The notes under the pieces were generated by a model that saw nothing but the letters and a program-made list of their open reading frames with translations, did no database searches and was not told the origin of the DNA. The translations under genes and the position numbers were made by a program. Positions 53,666 through 63,590 of a stretch of 64,000 nucleotides of DNA are shown here, one piece after another. The DNA is from Desmonostoc muscorum FACHB-395 (GTDB lineage Bacteria; Cyanobacteriota; Cyanobacteriia; Cyanobacteriales; Nostocaceae). The first letter of the stretch is position 1, and each line of letters opens with the position of its first letter. The stretch is taken from positions 1 through 64,000 of the forward strand of contig NZ_JACJSF010000036.1 in NCBI RefSeq assembly GCF_014698035.1, read 5' to 3'.

Positions 53666-55351
53666 ATGGGACAAGGTTTTTTGCAAATTGGCTTAACGCT
53701 GTGTATTGTCATAGCAATTACTCCGCTACTCGGTAGATACATAGCCCGTGTCTTCTTGGGAGAAAGAACACTACTGGATTTTTTAATGAACCCCATAGAA
53801 CGAAGTATGTTCGTACTAGCGGGTGTTCGCAGAAAAGATGATATGACGGGTTCGCAGTATATCCGGGCTGTACTGTACAGCAACCTGATTATGGGTATTT
53901 CAGTGTATTTACTATTATATTTTCAGAGACTCTTGCCCTGGAATCCTAACGGTTTTGGTGCTACCAGTTGGGATGTATTACTGCATACAACCATTTCCTT
54001 TGTAACCAATACCGACCAGCAGCACTATGCTGGTGAGACAACCTTAAGCTATTTTAGCCAGGTAGCGGCTTTAGGCTTTTTGATGTTCACCTCCGCAGCC
54101 ACCGGTTTATCTGTGGGAATTGCCTTTATTCGCGGGCTGACGGGTCGAAAACTGGGAAACTTTTATGTCGATATTGTCCGTGCAATTACGCGCATATTGC
54201 TACCGATTTCAATTATTGGAGCGATCGCTTTGCTTCTAACAGGTGTACCACAAACATTAGCGAAGACTATGGATGTGAGAACCTTAGAAGGCGGGACACA
54301 ATATCTTGCCAGAGGCCCCGTGGCATCCTTTGAAATGATTAAACTTTTGGGCGAGAACGGCGGAGGCTTTTTTGGCGTAAACTCAGCACATCCTTTTGAA
54401 AATCCCAATGGCGCTTCTAACTTGATAGAAATGATCGCCATGATTTCTATCCCAGCAGCGTTGATTTACACCTACGGTATATTCGCCAACAACATCAAAC
54501 AAGCTTGGCTGCTTTTTTGGATGGTGTTTGTGATTTTTGTCGTTCTGGTGGGAGTGACAGCCGTGGGAGAATTGCAAGGTAATCCCCTAGTTAATAACGC
54601 CTTTGGATTAGAACAACCCAATTTAGAGGGGAAAGAAGTTCGGTTTGGCTGGTTACAAACAGCATTTTGGGCAGTTATGACTACTGCTACTATGTCTGGC
54701 GCTGTGAATGGGATGCACGATTCTTTGATGCCCCAAGGAATATTTTCGACTCTCTTCAACTTGTTTATCCAGGTTATTTGGGGTGGTCAAGGCACTGGAA
54801 CAGCTTACTTATTTATTTACTTAATTCTTACAGTGTTCCTAACTGGACTAATGGCAGGACGCACCCCAGAGTTTTTAGGACGCAAAATTGAAAAACGCGA
54901 AATTGTCCTTGCCAGCGTCGTGTTGTTGATTCACCCAATTCTAGTTTTGATTCCCAGTGCGATCGCCCTGGCTTATCCCATCTCTCTCTCTGGAATTAGT
55001 AACTCTGGCCATCACGGTATTTCTCAAGTAGTTTATGAATACGCCTCAGCCGCCGCAAATAATGGCTCCGGCTTGGAAGGGTTGAAGGACAACACCCTGT
55101 GGTGGAACTTGAGTACTTTAGTTAGCTTAATAGGAGGACGCTACATTCCGATAATTGCCATCCTGCTGTTAGCTGACGGTATGTCTCGCAAACAACAAGT
55201 ACAAGAAACCCTTGGTACCCTAAGAACTGATTCTCTAGTATTTACTGGTATCACTGCTGGAGTGACATTGATTTTGGGAGTATTGACTTTCTTTCCCGTT
55301 TTAGCTTTAGGCCCCATAGCTGAGGGTTTGAAACTAGCATCTGGCAATTAG
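53666..55351 (+). CDS. kdpA: Potassium-transporting ATPase K+-binding subunit
   Basis: 561 residues, about ten spans, with the four selectivity-filter-like loops FVTNTDQQHYAGE, NGGGFFGVNSAHPFENPN, GAVNGMHDSLMPQG and AAANNGSGLEG. It is the channel-like subunit of the KdpFABC pump, which imports K+ at very low concentration. First gene of kdpA-kdpB-(kdpF/G relic)-kdpC-kdpD. No strong ribosome-binding site before the ATG. Confidence 0.97.
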   Translation: MGQGFLQIGLTLCIVIAITPLLGRYIARVFLGERTLLDFLMNPIERSMFVLAGVRRKDDMTGSQYIRAVLYSNLIMGISVYLLLYFQRLLPWNPNGFGATSWDVLLHTTISFVTNTDQQHYAGETTLSYFSQVAALGFLMFTSAATGLSVGIAFIRGLTGRKLGNFYVDIVRAITRILLPISIIGAIALLLTGVPQTLAKTMDVRTLEGGTQYLARGPVASFEMIKLLGENGGGFFGVNSAHPFENPNGASNLIEMIAMISIPAALIYTYGIFANNIKQAWLLFWMVFVIFVVLVGVTAVGELQGNPLVNNAFGLEQPNLEGKEVRFGWLQTAFWAVMTTATMSGAVNGMHDSLMPQGIFSTLFNLFIQVIWGGQGTGTAYLFIYLILTVFLTGLMAGRTPEFLGRKIEKREIVLASVVLLIHPILVLIPSAIALAYPISLSGISNSGHHGISQVVYEYASAAANNGSGLEGLKDNTLWWNLSTLVSLIGGRYIPIIAILLLADGMSRKQQVQETLGTLRTDSLVFTGITAGVTLILGVLTFFPVLALGPIAEGLKLASGN

Positions 55352-55701
55352 AAAATTTATGAGTTATAAGTCTGGAATTAAGAGAATACCAAAAAATAAA
55401 TAAATTATCCTGTTTTGTAGGGGAGCCAGTGCTTTGTGCTGAATCCATCGCTGTAGGAGGATTTCCTACCGTAGGCGACTGGTATTAGCGAGTCTTGTCT
55501 GCGACACGTTGTTCGCGTTCGATCGTCCGTCCTTCTGGTGACAATCGAACGCGAATAGAGGTAGGTAGGAACGAGCATCGCTTTGGCATTGTGTTCGCGA
55601 TCGCATAGCGTGCCCTAAAGGTTGGATCTATTTTTTATTGGAAACTCCTAACTTCTAACTCCTAACTCCTAATTTTTAACTTTTAACTCCTAACTTTATT
55701 C
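55352..55701. repeat. Repeat-filled spacer between kdpA and kdpB
   Basis: Contains a hairpin with a perfect 12-bp stem (TTCGCGTTCGAT 55512-55523 / ATCGAACGCGAA 55544-55555) and TAACTCC/TAATTTT-type repeats (55645-55697) up to the kdpB start. Such a long spacer is unusual inside the operon. Confidence 0.6.
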
Positions 55702-57807
55702 ATGAATCAAGTGGCAACTAACTTCAGAGCTAGACGGCCAAATCCTCGTTCTGGCGATCGCCGTCAAGGACGTAAAAAAGCAAGGACAAGTAAAAAGTGG
55801 CTGTACTTAAGAGCAATTAGAGATGCTTTTGTCAAGCTTAACCCTAAGTATGTAATCAAAAATCCAGTAATATTTGTGGTTTGGGTGGGGACAATCATCA
55901 TTCTATTGCTCACGATTGATCCCAATTTATTTGGCCCAGCCCTACAAAAGAACCCGCAACTTTTCAATGGCTTACTGTCGGGGATTTTATTCTTTACAGT
56001 TTGGTTTGCCAATTTTGCCGAAGCAGTGGCAGAAGGGCAGGGTAAAGCTCAAGCTGATGCCTTGCGATTAACTAAATCAGAGGCGATCGCTAAAAAACTC
56101 GCTCCCGACGGCACAATTAGTGAAGTTTCATCCACCAGCCTGAGACAGGGCGATAACATCTACGTTATTGCTGGCGATATCATTCCCGGCGATGGTGAGG
56201 TAATTATGGGCGTTGCCTCAGTAGATGAATCAGCAATTACTGGAGAATCTGCACCAGTATTAAAAGAATCAGGCTCAGATGTTTCCAGTTCTGTCACTGG
56301 TGGGACACGGATTATCTCAGATGAATTAATTATCCGGATCACTACTGACCCAGGCAAAGGCTTTATTGACCGAATGATTGCCTTAGTAGAAGGGGCAGAA
56401 CGCAGCAAAACACCCAATGAAATTGCCCTGACTGTATTGTTGGCAGTTCTCAGCTTAGTGTTTTTGTTAGTCGTGGTAACTCTGCCCGCACTTGCTTACT
56501 ATGTCAATAGTCCAGTCAGCGTACCAACTTTAATTGCCCTATTAGTGGCATTAATTCCTACAACCATTGGCGGCTTACTCAGTACCATCGGCATTGCTGG
56601 TATGGATCGAGTTGCCCAATTTAACGTCATTGCCACTTCCGGAAAAGCAGTCGAAGCCTGTGGTGATGTAAACACTTTAGTTCTTGATAAGACAGGTACA
56701 ATTACCCTCGGCAACCGTTTGGCAGAAGAGTTTATCCCTATCAACGGTCATTCAATATCAGAAATTGCTAATGTTGCGTGGGCGGCTAGTATCTTTGACA
56801 ATACACCAGAAGGTAAATCTATTATTCGACTGGCAGAAAAACTAGTAGCACGGTTTGATTTCGACTCTAACCAGGCAGAAGGAGTTGATTTTTCCGCCAA
56901 AACACGGATGAGTGGGACTAACTTACCTGGTGGGTATGAGGCAAGAAAGGGAGCAGTAGAAGCCATTAAAGGATTTGTCCGTTCTCGCAACGGACGCAAT
57001 ACGCCAGAATTGGATGCTGCCTACGAACGAGTTTCTCGCTTGGGAGGTACACCCCTAGCAGTTAGCCTAGATAACGAAATCTATGGGGTTATTTATCTCA
57101 AAGACATAGTTAAACCTGGTATCCGCGATCGCTTTGACCAACTGCGACGGATGGGGGTGCGTACCATTATGCTAACTGGAGACAACCAAATCACAGCTTC
57201 TGTTATTGCTAAAGAAGCTGGAGTGGATGACTTCATCGCTGAAGCCACACCAGAAGACAAAATCAGTGTCATTAAAAAGGAACAAGCAGCAGGTAAACTA
57301 GTTGCCATGACGGGAGATGGGACTAACGATGCTCCCGCATTAGCCCAAGCTAACGTTGGCGTTGCCATGAATACAGGGACACAAGCTGCAAAAGAAGCCG
57401 CCAACATGGTGGATTTGGACTCCGATCCGACAAAGCTGATCGATATCATTAGCATTGGTAAACAATTGTTGATTACTCGCGGAGCTTTGATGACATTTTC
57501 TATCGCTAATGATATTGCTAAATACTTTGCAATTATCCCAGTGATATTTGTCGCTGCTAATCTACAAAGCCTGAATATTATGAATTTAACTAGCCCTAAG
57601 TCTGCTGTACTATCAGCGCTGATTTATAATGCTTTGATTATTCCCGCTTTGATTCCCTTGGCATTGAAGGGTGTGCGGTTTAGGCCACTGACAGCTAATC
57701 AGCTACTCCAACGCAATATCTTAATTTATGGCTTAGGTGGGTTGATTGCGCCATTTATCGCCATTAAGTTGATAGACATACTGATTACACTTGTAGGTTT
57801 GGCTTAA
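55702..57807 (+). CDS. kdpB: Potassium-transporting ATPase catalytic subunit
   Basis: 701 residues, P-type ATPase. Phosphorylated Asp329 in VLDKTGTITLG, the actuator motif ITGESAPVLKES, and the hinge MTGDGTNDAPALAQANVGVA. The membrane domain is complete. It hydrolyses ATP to drive K+ import through KdpA. The first 50 residues are basic (RARRPNPRSGDRRQGRKKAR), longer than in E. coli but usual for cyanobacteria. Confidence 0.98.
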   Translation: MNQVATNFRARRPNPRSGDRRQGRKKARTSKKWLYLRAIRDAFVKLNPKYVIKNPVIFVVWVGTIIILLLTIDPNLFGPALQKNPQLFNGLLSGILFFTVWFANFAEAVAEGQGKAQADALRLTKSEAIAKKLAPDGTISEVSSTSLRQGDNIYVIAGDIIPGDGEVIMGVASVDESAITGESAPVLKESGSDVSSSVTGGTRIISDELIIRITTDPGKGFIDRMIALVEGAERSKTPNEIALTVLLAVLSLVFLLVVVTLPALAYYVNSPVSVPTLIALLVALIPTTIGGLLSTIGIAGMDRVAQFNVIATSGKAVEACGDVNTLVLDKTGTITLGNRLAEEFIPINGHSISEIANVAWAASIFDNTPEGKSIIRLAEKLVARFDFDSNQAEGVDFSAKTRMSGTNLPGGYEARKGAVEAIKGFVRSRNGRNTPELDAAYERVSRLGGTPLAVSLDNEIYGVIYLKDIVKPGIRDRFDQLRRMGVRTIMLTGDNQITASVIAKEAGVDDFIAEATPEDKISVIKKEQAAGKLVAMTGDGTNDAPALAQANVGVAMNTGTQAAKEAANMVDLDSDPTKLIDIISIGKQLLITRGALMTFSIANDIAKYFAIIPVIFVAANLQSLNIMNLTSPKSAVLSALIYNALIIPALIPLALKGVRFRPLTANQLLQRNILIYGLGGLIAPFIAIKLIDILITLVGLA

Positions 57808-57907
57808 GGATAGAAAAAGTAGAGACGCTGCGAAACGAGCGCATCTTGACCAAAGTAAAATAATAAACATTTTTACTTTTACCGTTGAGAGAGAGAATCA
57901 AAAGAAT

Positions 57908-58150
57908 ATGAATAAACAGGTCGATGTTTGGGAAAAGTTTTTGTCGATAAATCTGATACAGGCGATGTTCTTTGTTTGGTTGCAATTGCTTAAACAACAC
58001 TCACACTCGCTATTTTTATCCTGCTGTGCTTGAATGTGGTAATTGCCCTAGATATTTATGCTGTTAGCAGCAGCATCTTTAAACATCGTTCTAATTGGGT
58101 AAAAGAATTAAAATTAAAAATTAATTTTAGTAATAATTGGAAAAGTTTTT
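57908..58150 (+). pseudogene. Frameshifted small membrane protein gene (kdpF/kdpG position)
   Basis: An ATG at 57908 opens MNKQVDVWEKFLSINLIQAM and ends at a TGA about 41 codons on. In the neighbouring frame from about 57996 a clear membrane helix follows, TLTLAIFILLCLNVVIALDI and YAVSSSIF, like the small hydrophobic Kdp subunit that lies between kdpB and kdpC in Anabaena. A single indel near the CAACACTC stretch would join the two. The second frame then runs on into kdpC. Either a decayed gene or a sequencing indel. Confidence 0.55.
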
Positions 58151-58753
58151 ATGGCTATTATTCGAGAAACTATCAGAGCAATTTTTATAACTCTAATGCT
58201 TTGGTTGTTGACTGCAATCATCTATCCTCTAATCATCCTTGTAGTGGGTCAAGTTTTTTTGCCCTATCAAGCGAATGGCAGCATTATGCTGAATCTAAAT
58301 AATGAACCAATTGGTTCAGCTTTGATTGGTCAACTATTCACATCCGAGCGATATTTCCATCCTCGTCCCAGTACTGTTAGATATAGCCAAGGAAAAAAAG
58401 CCAAGCCAACTGGCATATCTGGAGCCAGCAATCTCGCTGCTAGTAATCCAGAGCTACTAAAGCGGATTCTAGAAGAGGCAAATCAATTGCGAGACGAAAA
58501 TCTTCAACCGATCGCTGATATGATTTATACCTCTGGTTCTGGTTTAGATCCGCATATTTCCTTCAAAGCAGCACGGCAGCAATTGACGCGGGTTGCTGGT
58601 GCGCGGGGAGTCAAAGAAGATGAGATCCTACGTTTAATTAACAAGTATACCGATGACAGATTTTTATGGATTTTTGGTGAGCCGGGAGTCAATGTTCTCC
58701 GATTGAATTATGCTCTTGACTTGCAAGATATTAATCGTCAGCAAAATCAATAA
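58151..58753 (+). CDS. kdpC: Potassium-transporting ATPase subunit C
   Basis: 200 residues. One N-terminal membrane span (about 8-35, ending in YPLIILVVGQ) and the conserved KdpC region ANGSIML, GSALIGQLF...FHPRPSTVRY and ASNLAASNPELLKRI...GSGLDPHISFKAA. Needed for assembly and high-affinity K+ binding of the pump. Lies just after the frameshifted small gene. Confidence 0.97.
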   Translation: MAIIRETIRAIFITLMLWLLTAIIYPLIILVVGQVFLPYQANGSIMLNLNNEPIGSALIGQLFTSERYFHPRPSTVRYSQGKKAKPTGISGASNLAASNPELLKRILEEANQLRDENLQPIADMIYTSGSGLDPHISFKAARQQLTRVAGARGVKEDEILRLINKYTDDRFLWIFGEPGVNVLRLNYALDLQDINRQQNQ

Positions 58754-58920
58754 ATGGGCATTGGGAATTGGGCAAAACAGTTCCGAGTAGTTGTGAGCAA
58801 AGAAGTCAGATTTACTATTCACGCGCTCAACCCTAGCTATCCGTTAACAGCACTTCTAAGAGGCATAGATAAAGCGCCGTTTTCCGATGAAATAGGATTG
58901 CGATAGAAACCAAGAATGAA

Positions 58921-60075
58921 ATGTCAGACAATAATACTGGTTGGAATGGCACTGCACCTTTAAATTCTGGAAGTTACTCACTTTATCCGGCACGACGGCG
59001 GGGTAAACATAAAATATTTATTGGTATGGCTCCTGGAGTAGGGAAAACCTACCGGATGTTAGAAGAGGGACACGCACTTAAACAAGAAGGAATTGATGTC
59101 ATCGTTGGGCTTTTGGAAACTCACGGACGCAAGGATACAACCGAAAAGGCAGAAGGACTGGAGATTTTACCCCGTAAGCAATATCCTCGCGGTGAGTTGA
59201 CACTAACGGATATGGATACAGATGCTATTTTAAAGCGATCGCCACAATTAGCCTTAATCGATGAACTTGCCCATACCAACGTCCCTGGTTCCCCACGCGA
59301 AAAACGCTACGAAGATGTAGAAGTAGTTTTGGCAGCAGGTATTGATGTCTACTCCACAATGAATGTGCAACATTTGGAAAGTCTTAATGACTTAGTAGCT
59401 AGAATTACTGGGGTTGTAGTCCGTGAGCGAGTTCCTGACAGAATTCTGGATGAAGCAGATGAAATAGTGGTAGTGGATGTCACACCAGAAACATTGCAAG
59501 AACGGTTATTAGAAGGCAAGATTTACGCACCCCAAAAAATCCAGCAATCCCTCGATAATTTTTTCCAACGCCGTAACCTGATTGCTTTGCGGGAGTTAGC
59601 TTTGCGCGAAGTCGCAGACAACGTAGAAGAAAATGCGATCGCGACTATCCCCAATGGACAATCCTGTAATATTCATGAGCGCGTTTTGGTGTGTGTATCC
59701 ACCTATCCCAATTCAGTACAGTTGTTACGCCGGGGTGCGAGGTTAGCTAGCTACATGAATGCCCCACTTTATACTTTGTTTGTTGCCGATCCAGAACGAT
59801 TCCTCACCAAGGAGGAAAGCCTACACATTCACACTTGTGAGAAACTCTGTAACGAATTTGAAGGTACTTTTCTTCGTGTTACTAACAGTAACATAGCTAA
59901 TGCGATCGCAGAAGTCGCCGAGAAATATCGGATTACCCAAATTGTAATTGGAGAGAGTCAGCGATCGCGCTGGCAAATGCTCCTCAAAGGATCTTTGACG
60001 CAAAAATTGGTGCGCTTGCTCAAAAATATCGATTTGCATATCATTGCCAGCGAAAAAATGGTTTCATCCAAATAG
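58921..60075 (+). CDS. kdpD: Truncated KdpD (N-terminal sensor region only)
   Basis: 384 residues against about 900 in E. coli. It has the KdpD N-terminal domain with Walker A GMAPGVGKTYRM and Walker B LALIDELAHTN (about 30-245) and the universal-stress-like domain (about 253-380, HERVLVCVSTYPNSVQLL...ITQIVIGESQRSRWQMLLKG). The membrane, HisKA and HATPase parts are missing, as known for Anabaena KdpD. It is likely a cytosolic regulator of kdp expression that binds ATP and maybe a second messenger, working through a separate kinase. It is convergent with the carotenoid oxygenase gene with a four-base gap. Confidence 0.95.
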   Translation: MSDNNTGWNGTAPLNSGSYSLYPARRRGKHKIFIGMAPGVGKTYRMLEEGHALKQEGIDVIVGLLETHGRKDTTEKAEGLEILPRKQYPRGELTLTDMDTDAILKRSPQLALIDELAHTNVPGSPREKRYEDVEVVLAAGIDVYSTMNVQHLESLNDLVARITGVVVRERVPDRILDEADEIVVVDVTPETLQERLLEGKIYAPQKIQQSLDNFFQRRNLIALRELALREVADNVEENAIATIPNGQSCNIHERVLVCVSTYPNSVQLLRRGARLASYMNAPLYTLFVADPERFLTKEESLHIHTCEKLCNEFEGTFLRVTNSNIANAIAEVAEKYRITQIVIGESQRSRWQMLLKGSLTQKLVRLLKNIDLHIIASEKMVSSK

Positions 60076-60079
60076 GAGA

Positions 60080-61576
60080 TCAAATTTCCCCAAAAACTTC
60101 AGAAGTAAAGCTTCCATGCAGCCCATAAGGGATATGATGCTTGAGATGTAGCCGTGAAATCGCTCCTTTAGAGAAATCACTAGCATCCAAAATTACCAAA
60201 TCTGAGCGATGATGGGCAGCATCATAAACTAAAGCTAATACCCAACCATCATCTTCCTTTTCAGAATCTGGGCGCGGGACAAAAATCGGTTCACCTACAA
60301 AACCACGGGGTGCAGCACTCCAAAACTGTCTTTCTCCAGACTGTAAATCAATTTTCAGCAATGCTTGCAAGGGAGCATTACCACTCTCTGCATGAGCCGC
60401 ACCTATATATAGATATCGATAAGGGTGTCCCACATTCGCCGGATGGATGCTGGGAAATTCACAACAGCGACTATCAATCAATTCTCGCTGCACTGTCCCA
60501 TTCTTGAGATTTAGATAAAATCGCCAAAGTTGCCCAGGTGAAGAAGCTTCGAAATTAACTTGTCGAAAATCGCTTTTAGGCTCCACTTCTGGTAAATCTT
60601 GGTAGCAAATAGAATCAATCAGAACTTCCTCTCCTACCTCAAAAGCATTAACGTGGTGGAAAACGAAACCCGACTGAGTTTCCAGAAATTTTATCTCTTC
60701 TTGCCCTTCTTTCGGAAAACGGGGAATAATTATAATTTTAGTTGGCTGATTTGCTTGAAATTTGATACATTCTCCTGCCGCACGTCTTCCCAAGGCAAAA
60801 GGTATGGGATTAAATGTGACAGGATTTTGAAAGAAGATGCAGTAGTTGGGAGTAATAACAAAATCGTGAATGAAACAGAAACCGGGAACCTTATGAGCTT
60901 GCTGTCTAACAATTTCACCCACTAAGTTTAGCTCGAAAATAGTAATGGTGGTAGATAATCCTGGCTTAATCGAAAAATTTACTAGGCGAGGTTCGCCCCC
61001 ATCTTGTTCACAATTATTTTCCAAGCGGGGATGGGCAGCGAAAGCTTCACCTGCTGACAAAGCACCATTAAAATATTCATTTCCCAAAGTTTCAAGAGTC
61101 TTGGGATCGAGGCGATATGCTTCAGAAGCTTCCCATAGTGCTAGCAGTTTACCACCCCAATAGATAACATTTGTATTAGCAATATTTTTGAGTTTGAAAT
61201 CAAAGATATTAGCTCGCCAACCACCGGGTTTTTGAGTACCAAAAGTACCGCGATAAAGAATTTTTCCCGCCTTTTGCTCTGCCAAATACCCAGTTGTCTG
61301 GACAAAGCGGTTGCGAAAATGGGCACGACCGTTGGTAAAGGTAATTTTGCTAATCATCCCATCTCCATCAAACGGGTGATGAAGAAATTTTCCATTCACA
61401 TCCAACAAACCGGGGCCATTTCTAAACAGCGTGCCTTCTAATTCTCTGGGAATTTCCCCTTCTATATCATCAATCCAATAATCAAATTCTTGGGTGAGAG
61501 ATTGATACCCACCTTGCCAATCTGCACGAGTATAAGATTTTTCTGTAACCGGGCTTTCTTGACTTTTCAAATGCAT
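60080..61576 (-). CDS. Carotenoid cleavage dioxygenase (RPE65 family)
   Basis: 498 residues, seven-bladed propeller with non-heme iron. The four iron-ligand histidines are visible at 182 (AAHPRL), 237 (FIHDFV), 307 (FVFHHVNAF) and 487 (YGLHGSF). These positions agree with cyanobacterial apocarotenoid-15,15'-oxygenase. It should cleave (apo)carotenoids, possibly to retinal or other apocarotenoids; the substrate is not settled by sequence. Single gene facing kdpD, with the BT1 transporter upstream on the same strand (116 bases away). Confidence 0.95.
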   Translation of the reverse strand: MHLKSQESPVTEKSYTRADWQGGYQSLTQEFDYWIDDIEGEIPRELEGTLFRNGPGLLDVNGKFLHHPFDGDGMISKITFTNGRAHFRNRFVQTTGYLAEQKAGKILYRGTFGTQKPGGWRANIFDFKLKNIANTNVIYWGGKLLALWEASEAYRLDPKTLETLGNEYFNGALSAGEAFAAHPRLENNCEQDGGEPRLVNFSIKPGLSTTITIFELNLVGEIVRQQAHKVPGFCFIHDFVITPNYCIFFQNPVTFNPIPFALGRRAAGECIKFQANQPTKIIIIPRFPKEGQEEIKFLETQSGFVFHHVNAFEVGEEVLIDSICYQDLPEVEPKSDFRQVNFEASSPGQLWRFYLNLKNGTVQRELIDSRCCEFPSIHPANVGHPYRYLYIGAAHAESGNAPLQALLKIDLQSGERQFWSAAPRGFVGEPIFVPRPDSEKEDDGWVLALVYDAAHHRSDLVILDASDFSKGAISRLHLKHHIPYGLHGSFTSEVFGEI

Positions 61577-61692
61577 AAGCTTTGTTTTTTATTGTTATCT
61601 TGTACGAAAATATGTAGCAGCTAAAAATAATTCCGTTGCAGCAAGGTTGCAACAGGGAGGCAGCGCACTGACTCGACTTTGGATTTATTACA

Positions 61693-63108
61693 CTATTCCA
61701 CTATTTCCGACTCTGGTTCTGTCAGTACCAACTCAGACATCAAATCAGGTAAGAAAGCTTGTTCCCCATCTTTGGATGTCTCAGCTTGCTCTTCAGCAGC
61801 AGGTAGCCAGTTGATAAATGGTAGGGGTAACAGCGTACTAAGGTTAGTAATTATCACCAATAGCCAAAGTGACTCAAAGTTAGTTGCAGTGATCCCTAAC
61901 CAATAGGTGATTAATGCCCCCAATGCTTGGGAAACCGTTCCTGCTGAATTAAATACCGACATCAACAAGGCAAATAAAGTTGCTTCCACTCCAGAGGGAC
62001 AAAGCCTTGCTGCTAGAACCATGACTTGCATAAAGGCAATTTTCCCCATCACAGTGAGAATAAGACTATCACCCAAACTAAACCAGTGGTCATCTATACC
62101 CAACAGCCGGTTTGTGTGAGTCACTAACAACAGCATCGTCATCCCTAACATTGAAGAAAGAACGGTACTCCAAGCAAAAATCACGCGAAAAGGAATGCTT
62201 TTGAGAAAACGTTGAAAAATCCAAACACCTGCTAAAGAAGCGAAACTTGTCACCAAGTTTACCCGCCCCAAAAATTCTGGTTCAAAGTGTAATTCGTTGG
62301 TAGAGAAGTAGAAAAAGGCTGATTCAGCATTTGGGGTAGCTTGCCAGATGAAGACAAAAGCCGTTGGTAGCCAAATTGTTTTTTGGGTAATGGCTTGGCG
62401 TAGTTGCTTCAGTTGATGTTTGATTGGTAAAGGGTTAGTTTGATTAGTCTCATTAATATCTTTACTAACGGGAGATTCAGCAATTAACCACGCTACCCCT
62501 GAGACAATGAGAGGGAATAAGGCGGTAATTCCAAAGACAGTACGGGTAGTAAAGTACTGAAGCAGCAGACCGCTAAAGTATGCTGTTATTAAACCTCCGA
62601 TCGCAGAAGCACCCCAGCATACAGATTGTAGTGAACCGGCTTTTGCTTGGGATTCACCCCTGGCACGTTCCACAACTAGCGAGTCAACTATCACGTCACT
62701 CATGGCGACGGAGAGAGAACCAAGAGCGATCGCTAACGTAGCTGCCCAGCTAGTATGAACTATTGTGGCCAAACTCATCCAGGAAGCGGTTCCCAGTACC
62801 CCGGATAAAATCAAGTAAGGACGACGACGATAGCCAAATATGGGCAAGCCATCAGAGATAAAACCAAACACCGGCTTGATCATCCAAGGTAGGAAAACAA
62901 TTCCCAATAGCGCCGACACCTGGACTGGACTCAGCAACAGTTCATCTTTGAGGAAAAAGCTTACGGCTAAACGCGATAGCCCTAAAATTCCTTGGACAAA
63001 GTAAACGGTGAGAATTGCAATTAACTCCGCATTGGGTTCATTACCCAAGAAGATTTTTTGTGTGAATGAGTCTTTGACCTTGGACAAGCCAGATGATTGA
63101 AGCATCAT
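61693..63108 (-). CDS. BT1-family (folate/biopterin transporter) membrane protein
   Basis: 471 residues, about twelve spans. BT1/FBT signatures include YFVQGILGLSRLAVSFFLKD, LGIVFLPWMIKPVFGFISDG and RRRPYLILSGVLG, and ARGESQAKAGSLQSVCWG in the middle. The Synechocystis and Arabidopsis members transport folates, so this one may too; pterin or other substrates are possible. The C-terminal tail is acidic and soluble. The first of two adjacent Met codons is taken as the start. Confidence 0.93.
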   Translation of the reverse strand: MMLQSSGLSKVKDSFTQKIFLGNEPNAELIAILTVYFVQGILGLSRLAVSFFLKDELLLSPVQVSALLGIVFLPWMIKPVFGFISDGLPIFGYRRRPYLILSGVLGTASWMSLATIVHTSWAATLAIALGSLSVAMSDVIVDSLVVERARGESQAKAGSLQSVCWGASAIGGLITAYFSGLLLQYFTTRTVFGITALFPLIVSGVAWLIAESPVSKDINETNQTNPLPIKHQLKQLRQAITQKTIWLPTAFVFIWQATPNAESAFFYFSTNELHFEPEFLGRVNLVTSFASLAGVWIFQRFLKSIPFRVIFAWSTVLSSMLGMTMLLLVTHTNRLLGIDDHWFSLGDSLILTVMGKIAFMQVMVLAARLCPSGVEATLFALLMSVFNSAGTVSQALGALITYWLGITATNFESLWLLVIITNLSTLLPLPFINWLPAAEEQAETSKDGEQAFLPDLMSELVLTEPESEIVE

Positions 63109-63590
63109 TCGATAAATATTTTTTAAGTTTTATCTACTTTTCTATCATATCGATTCTTAAAACCTAGGCTTTAGGATCAGTTCTATGCCAAGTTAAGCTT
63201 TTAGGCTGGGTAATGCCAATATCTCTAAGCAGAAGGCAATCTAGGCGTTATCTTAAGTGTTGTAGAGTGGTTGTCCATAAAATAAACAGCAAAACAATTA
63301 GGGTGAGTTTACCTAAGTAAGCTCACCCTAACTTGTGTTTAATGTTGACTTTTTGCTGGAACTTCTGAAATCCTGCCTACGGCACGCTACGCGAAGTGGA
63401 GCCTGGGAGTAAGGCATAGAGAAAATCAGGCAAATCTTACTGAGCTAAAATTGGTGTCTTTAATAGAATTGCTTTAAAGCAGTGCTATTAAAGTGGCGAT
63501 CGCTTGAGGTGATATTCTCTTAATTATCATCAGAAGTGCAGAAGATACTTAATGTAAGCTAAAAATTATCTTGTTTGCAAGCTACTAGAC
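63109..63590. other. Intergenic with hairpin and palindromic repeat
   Basis: Carries the stem-loop at 63298-63331, a palindromic repeat at 63375-63410 (GCCTACGGCACGCTACGCGA) and AT-rich DNA containing the BT1 gene promoter. No gene seen. Confidence 0.5.
63298..63331 (-). terminator. Stem-loop downstream of the PEP-CTERM gene
   Basis: TTAGGGTGAG pairs perfectly with CTCACCCTAA, with TTTAC/GTAAG continuing the stem inside. On the minus strand it is followed by TTGTTTTG. It may end the PEP-CTERM transcript, 260 bases after its stop. Confidence 0.5.

Noticed and set aside
58030..58302. 90-codon ORF overlapping the 5' part of kdpC
   Set aside because: Only its first third looks like protein; the rest is kdpC read in another frame. 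It is explained by the frameshifted small gene.
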